Shown one piece after another: positions 1-3,755 of a stretch of DNA of 5,268 nt. Origin of the DNA: Nitrospirae bacterium GWC2_56_14 (lineage in GTDB: Bacteria; Nitrospirota; UBA9217); assembly GCA_001803705.1 (NCBI GenBank), contig MHDY01000110.1, forward strand, positions 1 to 5,268. The letters are read 5' to 3'. The position numbers and the translations under genes are program-made. Each line of letters starts with the position of its first letter. Positions within the stretch are counted from its first letter, which is position 1. The notes beneath the pieces were generated by a model. That model had not been told where the DNA came from, did not search any database, and was given only the letters and a program-made list of their open reading frames with translations.

Positions 1-164
1 ACCATGAACTGTCGTCGTTCAAGAAAGAGGGCGACACGTGGTACTTTACCACGGGAAAGAACCTGCCGCCCAAGCAGGTGGTGAACACCGCACCCAAAGT
101 CGGCCGGAACGATCCCTGTTCGTGCGGCAGCGGGAGGAAGTTCAAGAAGTGCTGCGGGAAATGA
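1..164 (+). CDS. ychJ: YchJ-like (UPF0225) protein, C-terminal part, SEC-C zinc motif
   Basis: This is the 3' end of a gene that enters from the left edge; codons are in frame from base 3 and end at TGA 162-164, leaving 53 visible residues. The end reads GRNDPCSCGSGRKFKKCCGK, a SEC-C motif with the spacing C-x-C-x8-C-C (codons at 117, 123, 150 and 153), which in SecA and YchJ binds one zinc ion. The preceding EGDTWYFTTGK segment resembles the last strand before the motif in E. coli YchJ (recalled as FLKENGQWYYIDG, then GRNDPCPCGSGKKFKKCC). The combination points to YchJ rather than SecA, whose C-tail lacks the WYF segment. YchJ has an NTF2-like core and no settled function. The linker between core and motif (about KNLPPKQVVNTAPKV) is longer than in E. 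coli. Start and N-terminal half lie outside the window. Confidence 0.85.
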   Translation, partial: HELSSFKKEGDTWYFTTGKNLPPKQVVNTAPKVGRNDPCSCGSGRKFKKCCGK

Positions 165-167
165 ATC

Positions 168-195
168 GATTGCGGATTTCGGATTGCGGATTGCG
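168..195. repeat. Tandem heptamer repeat, four GATTGCG units
   Basis: Four head-to-tail 7-bp units begin at 168, 175, 182 and 189. Three read GATTGCG and the second reads GATTTCG. The array starts four bases after the ychJ stop codon and ends just before an ATG at 198. The 7-base period is not a codon multiple, so the array is probably non-coding. This argues against the start at 198 for the next gene. Confidence 0.85.
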
Positions 196-227
196 AAATG
201 AAGAACAGGCAAAAGGAAAGAGCGAAG

Positions 228-521
228 ATGCAGAAAAAAAACTATGAGCAGATCAAGCAGGAGTTCCATCAGCGCCAGACCTATCAAATAATCGCCATTG
301 CGATCGCGCTGTTCGTGGTGATGCTCTGTGCCGTCATGTACAAGCGGCCCGGCGTATTGGGAGAATATTCAAAAGCCTCGCTCTTCAGCGTCCAGATAGC
401 GACCATCGCAGTGTTTCTGATTTTTACGGCCTACAACTGGCGATGCCCTGTTTGCAGTAAATCGCTGGGCGCCGATATCAACAAACGCGGCTGCAAAAAG
501 TGCAAGACCCGGCTGCGCTGA
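228..521 (+). CDS. Small two-helix membrane protein with C-terminal zinc ribbon
   Basis: Predicted protein of 97 residues, not recognised as a named family. Residues 1-19 are polar and basic. Two hydrophobic segments follow, about 20-38 (IIAIAIALFVVMLCAVMY) and 51-70 (LFSVQIATIAVFLIFTAY), joined by a short loop containing RPG. The tail (72-97) has C73-x2-C76 and C89-x2-C92 with many basic residues, a typical zinc-ribbon layout; with two helices, both ends should lie on the same side of the membrane, probably the cytoplasm because of the positive charge. The start at 228 is preferred over an in-frame ATG at 198: AAGGAAAG at 213-220 sits seven bases before it, while 198 has no ribosome binding site and directly abuts the heptamer array. 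It is the second gene in a same-strand series after ychJ. A role in metal binding or protein contact is plausible, but nothing here specifies it. Confidence 0.75.
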   Translation: MQKKNYEQIKQEFHQRQTYQIIAIAIALFVVMLCAVMYKRPGVLGEYSKASLFSVQIATIAVFLIFTAYNWRCPVCSKSLGADINKRGCKKCKTRLR

Positions 522-553
522 TTCCCTGTAGCAGGTGCGTCTTATAAAGCTTT

Positions 554-636
554 CCCCTCCCTTGATGGGAGGGGCGAGGGGAGGGTAATGCCTGGCTCCC
601 GTCACCCCCACCTAACCTCCCCCATCAAGGGGGAGG
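554..636. repeat. Back-to-back pair of REP-type palindromes (BIME-like)
   Basis: Two GC-rich hairpins lie between the membrane-protein stop and yciH. The first has CCCCTCCC (554-561), loop TTGAT and GGGAGGGG (567-574). The second has CCTCCCCC (616-623), loop ATCAA and GGGGGAGG (629-636). Each has a perfect 8-bp stem and 5-nt loop, and the loops are reverse complements, so the units face in opposite directions, as in BIMEs. Each has a G-rich or C-rich flank (575-585 and 602-611) that also corresponds between units in inverted orientation. In RNA they could also stop transcription or protect 3' ends, but no T-run follows, so they are not called as a terminator. Confidence 0.8.
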
Positions 637-678
637 GAGTTGAGATGAACCCCGAGCAAGTTGCAGAGGCCGCATGCC

Positions 679-1038
679 ATGAACATTCAGAAAAATTCGA
701 CTACTGTCTATTCCACCGAACACGGCAGGATATGCCCCGGCTGCGGTAAACCAGCCACGGGATGTTCCTGCAGTAAAAAGAAGAACGCTCCCCGAGGTGA
801 CGGGATCGTGCGGGTCGGCAGGGAAACAAAGGGGCGCAAGGGCAAAGGCGTGACCGTGATCATTGGCGTTCCCCTCGATGATGACGGACTCCTTGAGTTG
901 GCCAAACAGCTCAAGCAGAAATGCGGCACCGGCGGGACGGTCAAGGACGGCGTTATCGAGATCCAGGGAGACCAGCGGGAGACGCTGGTTGACTTATTGA
1001 CAAAGCAGGGCTTCAAAGTGAAAACCATCGGCAGGTAA
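679..1038 (+). CDS. yciH: YciH, SUI1/eIF1-family translation factor
   Basis: A 119-residue protein of the bacterial SUI1 (eIF1-like) family, which binds the small ribosomal subunit and in E. coli is linked to fidelity of start-site selection. Residues 7-17 (STTVYSTEHGR) match the YciH N-terminus. The SUI1 core spans about 40-119 and contains GDGIVRVGRETKGRKGKGV, the LKQKCGTGG motif (residues 78-86) and VKDGVIEIQGDQRE, very close to E. coli YciH (108 residues). The extra length is a cysteine cluster, C19-P-G-C22 and C29-S-C31, that looks like a small zinc knuckle; E. coli lacks it. The ATG at 679 is preferred because AGAGG (665-669) lies nine bases upstream; an in-frame TTG at 661 would add six residues and has no such site. 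It may be read with the genes upstream, although the palindrome pair in the 157-base gap could separate them. Confidence 0.95.
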   Translation: MNIQKNSTTVYSTEHGRICPGCGKPATGCSCSKKKNAPRGDGIVRVGRETKGRKGKGVTVIIGVPLDDDGLLELAKQLKQKCGTGGTVKDGVIEIQGDQRETLVDLLTKQGFKVKTIGR

Positions 1039-1406
1039 GGTTTGATCGTTGATGAATATGATAAAAAATATGCCCAACAGAGCGAAAAAAAGGTTACCCA
1101 CCTCTATCTCCGTTGAATAATTCCTTCGTTGTAACCCACTCCGCATGATCCGAATCTGGTGGACGCTGAACAGATCAAAAAAGAAAGCCCTGACCAGATG
1201 ATCACGAGCTAAAAGGGGTCGTTAGGTTGAGTCCAAGGAATACCAGTTGTATGCTCTGCATAACGCGCGTGTGTACCGCTGGGCGAAGCCCGGACGGACT
1301 CGATCCGCATGCTGGAATTATCTTCATAATCATGTGATTCCAGATGGCTTTGTCGACATCAAAGATTCGACAAAATCCCGAACCCTGCGAGGAGGTCCAT
1401 TATTTC
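1039..1406. other. Gene-free AT-richer interval between yciH and the lipoprotein gene
   Basis: No convincing gene was found in these 368 bases. From 1135 to the TAA at 1210-1212 the + strand reads as a coding-like stretch (NLVDAEQIKKESPDQMITS) with no proper start and a stop directly upstream, so it may be a gene remnant or chance. GGTTAC (1092-1097) and GTAACC (1131-1136) form a wide inverted repeat. A GC-rich triloop hairpin lies at 1279-1293 (CTGGGC, GAA, GCCCGG). Two stronger inverted repeats at 1312-1374 are listed separately. No T-run follows yciH, so no intrinsic terminator is seen for it. Confidence 0.6.
1312..1374. repeat. Two adjacent inverted repeats past the lipoprotein gene
   Basis: CTGGAAT (1312-1318) pairs with ATTCCAG (1337-1343). 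Five bases further on, TTTGTCGA (1349-1356) pairs with TCGACAAA (1367-1374); its inside can extend by three more pairs (ATC 1358-1360 with GAT 1364-1366) around an AAA triloop. The second hairpin ends 32 bases beyond the stop of the - strand lipoprotein gene. Read in that direction it is not followed by a T-run, so it is at best a non-canonical terminator or a 3'-end-stabilising hairpin. Confidence 0.55.
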
Positions 1407-1817
1407 CTAAGGTAATGTTCCTTGTAAAACAAAGGTGGCGTGATACGTTGAGTTTATCCTCACAGTCTTCCACGCAGTACCATCCACCATAATGTGGGCT
1501 ATCAATGTCCCGCTCATATTTTCATTATTGCATAACCCGCTAAAATAAACACTGTAACCCGAGTCAATAGTATAGGTCGAACTGACCCATAAGCTGTTCG
1601 GTTGAACCTGAGTAAAAGAGCTGCTATTAGAACCTGCTGCATGAATTTCATACGATACTCCGACTTGATTGCCACCCGATTCATTATACATCGAGAAGTA
1701 AACAGAATGAGTGGTAGGAGTTGGTCCGTCAGAAGGAGGTGATGATGATGATCCGCAACTCGACAAACCAAAGAGTGCCATCAACATGATGATCAAAAGC
1801 CAATCACATTTTTTCAT
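1407..1817 (-). CDS. Small secreted lipoprotein, function unknown
   Basis: A 136-residue protein with a clear lipoprotein signal: MKK, a hydrophobic core (residues 5-18) and the lipobox L18-S-S-C21, so Cys21 should be lipidated after cleavage by signal peptidase II. A Gly/Ser/Pro/Thr-rich tether follows (22-36). The rest (about 37-136) is rich in Ser, Thr, Tyr, Asn and alternating hydrophobic residues, suggesting a small beta-sandwich; no family was recognised and no catalytic motif is visible. The start at 1817 is chosen because AGGAGGA (1825-1831 on the reverse strand) lies seven bases upstream and the lipobox needs it; the frame is open back to 1880 but that extension has no signal sequence. 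The gene stands alone on its strand with a promoter about 130 bases upstream. It is visibly AT-richer than yciH, yaeQ and the transketolase gene, which could reflect recent acquisition. Confidence 0.85.
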   Translation of the reverse strand: MKKCDWLLIIMLMALFGLSSCGSSSSPPSDGPTPTTHSVYFSMYNESGGNQVGVSYEIHAAGSNSSSFTQVQPNSLWVSSTYTIDSGYSVYFSGLCNNENMSGTLIAHIMVDGTAWKTVRINSTYHATFVLQGTLP

Positions 1818-1824
1818 CTTTGCA

Positions 1825-1842
1825 TCCTCCTTTTTAGAGTTA
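1825..1842 (-). promoter_or_regulatory. Strong Shine-Dalgarno with TAACTCTAA leader motif (lipoprotein gene)
   Basis: Read on the reverse strand, TAACTCTAA (1842-1834) runs through three further A residues into AGGAGGA (1831-1825), then seven bases to the ATG at 1817. The same TAACTCTAA directly precedes the Shine-Dalgarno of the exported-protein gene at 3339. Confidence 0.7.
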
Positions 1843-1856
1843 AGCGGCTCTTGTCG

Positions 1857-1903
1857 CTTGTACTGCTGGCCGGCGGACACGGTATTTTGCCGGAGCCAAC
1901 AAG
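1857..1903 (-). promoter_or_regulatory. Potential structured 5' leader of the lipoprotein gene
   Basis: On the reverse strand the leader has a left arm CTTGTTGGCTCCGGC (1903-1889) and a right arm GCCGGCCAGCAGTACAAG (1874-1857). CCGGC pairs with GCCGG, TGG with CCA, and CTTGT with ACAAG, giving 13 base pairs interrupted by a 2-nt bulge and a 5-nt bulge around a 14-nt loop. It lies within the likely transcript, 40 bases before the start codon. It matches no riboswitch class I recognise. Confidence 0.4.
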
Positions 1904-1951
1904 ATCGAACGAACTGGCATGGATTTTATTGATTTAAAAACCTTTTCTTAT

Positions 1952-1960
1952 ATTATATCA
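1952..1960 (-). promoter_or_regulatory. Extended -10 promoter for the lipoprotein gene
   Basis: Read on the reverse strand, TGA followed by TATAAT (1960-1952) gives a perfect -10 hexamer with the TGn extension, in an A+T-rich setting. No good -35 hexamer sits 16-18 bases upstream, which an extended -10 can tolerate. The expected transcription start near 1945 leaves a leader of about 128 bases. Confidence 0.5.
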
Positions 1961-2115
1961 AATAATTCCAAGGTCCATTGATTATTCCGAAATTCGGGAT
2001 TAGTCAATTGATGACACTGGCTATACACGTATCTTAATTAAAGCGTATGCCCCGTTTCAGCAACAACAGGGGGGCCTGAAAATACAAGTTAATTCAGACC
2101 CGACCAAACGACCAT

Positions 2116-2180
2116 TGCATCATAAAGTATTAGTATGATGCAGTTTGTAAATTGAAGTGTTTCTGGAATTGTAAACTGCA
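2116..2180. repeat. Two overlapping, mutually exclusive inverted repeats
   Basis: TGCATCATA (2116-2124) is the perfect complement of TATGATGCA (2134-2142) around a 9-nt loop. The TGCA at 2139-2142 also starts a second stem: 2139-2150 pairs with 2169-2180, 12 pairs of which two are G-T wobbles, around an 18-nt loop. The shared bases mean only one can form at a time in a single strand. No open frame accompanies them. Confidence 0.6.
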
Positions 2181-2255
2181 ACAACTTCAGGAAGTACTCT
2201 TTGTTAGGCGAGCATAGCACAAGAGGCAGACTTCAGAATATATTCTTCGTTGAAC

Positions 2256-2798
2256 CTAAGGGCTCTTCAATACCGTCAGCTCTATATGCACCGTGCCGTT
2301 CTGATCCGCCATCCAGACCTGCCCCTCCTGGATCGTGAACTGGAGCTTCATGGAGCGCTGGGCCATCTTTTCCATGGCCTGGGCTGCGGCTGCGGGCAGG
2401 TTGACCACGGTCAGGTTCTTGACCCGTTCGAGTTTGGGGCCGACCTGGTCCCACCAGACCTTGGCGCTGTGCCCGCTGTAGGTATAGACGAAGACCTGCC
2501 GGGCCCGGCCGCAGGCCTTGAGAATGCGCTTCTCGTCGGGCTGGCCGATGTCGATCCAGACCTGGATGCTGCCGGTCAGATCGTTCTGCCAGAGGTCGGG
2601 TTCATCATCAGTGGTCAGGCGGTTGGCAAAGGCCAGCGAGTCGCTGGCGTGGAGGGCGAATGCGAGCAGCCGCATCATCATCCGTTCGTCATTTTCCGAG
2701 GGATGGCGGGCGATGGTGATTGAGTGGTCCTGGTAGTAGCTGCGGCCCATGTCGGAGACCTGCAGGTCGGCTTTAAAGATCGTTGCTTTCAGTGCCAT
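2256..2798 (-). CDS. yaeQ: YaeQ family protein
   Basis: A 180-residue protein, essentially the full length of E. coli YaeQ (about 181). Family landmarks in order: MALKATIFKADLQVSDMGR at the start, ARHPSENDERMMMRLLAFA (30-48), TTDDEPDLW (62-70), VWIDIGQPDEKRILKA (80-95), FVYTYSG, VWW in the middle, and QFTIQEGQVWMAD near the end. Known structures place YaeQ in a compact variant of the PD-(D/E)XK nuclease superfold; the acidic and lysine residues around DDEP and WIDIGQPDEKR are the likely site remnants, but no nuclease activity is established. Its cellular role is unclear; early reports tied it to suppression of an rfaH defect. The ATG at 2798 gives the conserved N-terminus although no Shine-Dalgarno is visible. 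It lies 70 bases after the exported-protein gene on the same strand and may share its promoter at 3408-3436. Confidence 0.95.
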   Translation of the reverse strand: MALKATIFKADLQVSDMGRSYYQDHSITIARHPSENDERMMMRLLAFALHASDSLAFANRLTTDDEPDLWQNDLTGSIQVWIDIGQPDEKRILKACGRARQVFVYTYSGHSAKVWWDQVGPKLERVKNLTVVNLPAAAAQAMEKMAQRSMKLQFTIQEGQVWMADQNGTVHIELTVLKSP

Positions 2799-2861
2799 AG
2801 GACCACATTTGCTTTCACCAGGTGCTTTGGTCCTGGAAGAGAGGACCGCTTATTGCGGTCC
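2799..2861 (-). promoter_or_regulatory. Competing hairpins in the yaeQ leader, possible weak terminator
   Basis: GGACCGC (2843-2849) and GCGGTCC (2855-2861) form a perfect 7-bp stem with a 5-nt loop, starting eight bases past the stop of the upstream gene. On the reverse strand it is followed by TCTCTTCC, so it could be a weak intrinsic terminator. GGTCCT/AGGACC also recurs at 2829-2834, 2842-2847 and 2799-2804, the last ending directly at the yaeQ ATG. The 2829-2834 copy can pair with either of the other two; the pairing with 2799-2804 would cover the start codon region. Structure is seen in the sequence; regulation is inferred. Confidence 0.4.
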
Positions 2862-2868
2862 CCGTGCG

Positions 2869-3339
2869 CTACATCTTCGAAGCGACCAGTTTTGCTATTG
2901 CAGTGAGCTGGTCCATTTTCAACACGGTCTTTGTTTTGTCCTTCGCTTCGACATGGGTGGTCACGATCGCATAATATTTCCCCTTGAGGAAGTTGATCGA
3001 GAACTGCGGGTCAAAGGCCGGGCTGGAGAACGCTTCTTCGCCCACGCCCGGTATTGACGCCTTGACGTAGCCGCTGTCGGCCTTCATGGCTGCGAACACG
3101 TAGGAGGGGCGGAACTGGATCATGAGGAGCGGTTTGTCGTTGTTTTGAAGGAAGTTCAGGTCGCCGTTCCTGAACTTGTTCAGCTTTTCCCGGGGGACCT
3201 GTTTTACACCCTTCAGTCCCGTGATTTTTTCCACGTCAGCGGCATTGATGACATGGTCGAACTGGCCTTCTGCATAGACCGTAGCGGACAGGCCTGCTAT
3301 GATCGCCAAAGAAATCACCGCGAGAAAAAACTTTTTCAT
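2869..3339 (-). CDS. Sec-exported periplasmic protein of unknown function
   Basis: A 156-residue protein with a standard signal peptide: MKK, a hydrophobic core (residues 4-19) and an A-x-A-like cleavage site at VYA(23)/EGQ, giving a mature protein of about 133 residues. The mature part starts with a short helix-like segment (VINAADVEKITGLKGVKQVP), then alternating strands including LLMIQFRPSYVFAAM, SIPGVGEEAFSSPAF and FLKGKYYAIVTTHV, and a final helix (LKMDQLTAIAKLVASKM). The GVGEEAF turn and strand order recall small secreted proteins of the DUF3558 type, but this is only a fold-level impression. There are no cysteines in the mature part. The start is secure: AAGGAGG (3349-3355 reverse) lies nine bases upstream. 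It heads a likely two-gene unit with yaeQ. Confidence 0.85.
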   Translation of the reverse strand: MKKFFLAVISLAIIAGLSATVYAEGQFDHVINAADVEKITGLKGVKQVPREKLNKFRNGDLNFLQNNDKPLLMIQFRPSYVFAAMKADSGYVKASIPGVGEEAFSSPAFDPQFSINFLKGKYYAIVTTHVEAKDKTKTVLKMDQLTAIAKLVASKM

Positions 3340-3348
3340 GTTTCCAAA

Positions 3349-3362
3349 CCTCCTTAGAGTTA
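3349..3362 (-). promoter_or_regulatory. Strong Shine-Dalgarno with TAACTCTAA leader motif (exported-protein gene)
   Basis: On the reverse strand TAACTCTAA (3362-3354) overlaps AAGGAGG (3355-3349), followed by nine bases to the ATG at 3339. It is the same nonamer as in front of the lipoprotein gene. Confidence 0.7.
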
Positions 3363-3407
3363 GGTATTCCGCGCGTATTTTTTCCCGAATTCATAAAAAG
3401 TTGGGCA

Positions 3408-3436
3408 AATATAGCAAATTCAGGCGTGCCGGTCAA
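3408..3436 (-). promoter_or_regulatory. Sigma70-type promoter for the exported protein gene and probably yaeQ
   Basis: On the reverse strand TTGACC (3436-3431) and TATATT (3413-3408) are separated by exactly 17 bases, each one mismatch from consensus. The expected start near 3401 leaves a leader of about 60 bases before the ATG at 3339. Confidence 0.75.
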
Positions 3437-3523
3437 TATAAATGAAGGCGGCTCTGTCATAATTCATGGATGAAGCACAGGCGCGGAAAGGATTATTCGG
3501 GCGTTTCTTCGGACAATTTCGCC

Positions 3524-3552
3524 TTGACTAAGATTCATGCTTGCGTGATAAT
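3524..3552 (+). promoter_or_regulatory. Sigma70-type promoter facing the transketolase gene
   Basis: TTGACT (3524-3529) and GATAAT (3547-3552) are separated by 17 bases, each one mismatch from consensus. A start near 3559 would give a leader of about 185-197 bases that includes the inverted-repeat element at 3605-3706. It is divergent from the reverse promoter, with the two -35 elements 87 bases apart. Confidence 0.65.
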
Positions 3553-3604
3553 CAGAACCCGAAGAGGATACTTTAGCCGCAAAGACAAAAAAGGAAGAGC
3601 ATTT

Positions 3605-3706
3605 ACCGCGAAGGCGCGAAGAACGCGAGGACGTCAAGAACAAAGGGGACTCTGTTTTAAAATGCAAGATTTAAAGATTTCCTTGCGACCCTTGCGCCAT
3701 CGCGGT
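3605..3706. repeat. Inverted-repeat element of about 102 bp in the transketolase leader
   Basis: The left arm (3605-3630) starts ACCGCGAAGGCGCGAAG and the reverse complement of the right arm (3681-3706) starts ACCGCGATGGCGCAAGG. The 26-base arms match at 18 or 19 positions and enclose 50 bases without an open frame. Sequences of the type CCGCGAAGGCGCGAAG with such arms are common dispersed intergenic elements in several bacterial groups. It has no transposase, so it would be a non-autonomous or relic element. In RNA it would form a long imperfect stem. Confidence 0.6.
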
Positions 3707-3755
3707 TCCAATGTTTTGATTTCGGTTTTTCCGGGTTAGGGGCATGATTCAGGCT

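Larger units (their letters stand above)
1818..2255. other. Gene-free interval between lipoprotein gene and yaeQ
   Basis: No gene is supported in these 438 bases, and 1920-2250 is markedly AT-rich. It holds the lipoprotein gene's leader and promoter (listed separately), overlapping inverted repeats at 2116-2180, a weak bulged hairpin at 2197-2225 (CTCTTTGT with ACAAGAG), and a perfect 12-bp palindrome AGAATATATTCT at 2235-2246 just past the yaeQ stop. No run of T follows the yaeQ stop on the reverse strand after a stable stem, so its terminator is not identified. Confidence 0.6.
3340..3743. other. Divergent intergenic region between the exported-protein and transketolase genes
   Basis: These 404 bases contain no supported gene. 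They hold the reverse-strand promoter at 3408-3436, a forward promoter at 3524-3552 and an inverted-repeat element at 3605-3706, all listed separately. A partial copy-like stretch (AGCCGCAAAGAC near 3574) precedes the inverted-repeat element. A 21-codon frame at 3466-3531 is not considered a gene. Confidence 0.7.

Noticed and set aside
198..227. The upstream ATG at 198 as start of the zinc-ribbon membrane protein.
   Set aside because: It abuts the heptamer repeat and has no ribosome site, while the ATG at 228 has a well-spaced one.
1279..1310. A GC-rich triloop hairpin and GGACTCGATCC as a possible tRNA T-arm.
   Set aside because: No acceptor, D or anticodon arms can be assembled around it.
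1247..1492. An 81-codon + strand frame beginning MYALHNARVYRW.
   Set aside because: No ribosome site or recognisable similarity, and its end overlaps the better-supported lipoprotein gene on the other strand.
1221..2209. GTTAGGT (1221-1227) and GTTAGGC (2203-2209) resemble integron attC core sites flanking the lipoprotein gene.
   Set aside because: No matching RYYYAAC partner at the right distance and no folded attC-like arms could be found, and the gene points the other way.
2250..2723. A 157-codon forward frame across yaeQ.
   Set aside because: It is the antisense shadow of yaeQ, which matches its family along the full length.
3466..3531. A 21-codon frame MDEAQARKGLFGRFFGQFRLD.
   Set aside because: No ribosome binding site, and it runs through the -35 element of the forward promoter; chance is likelier.
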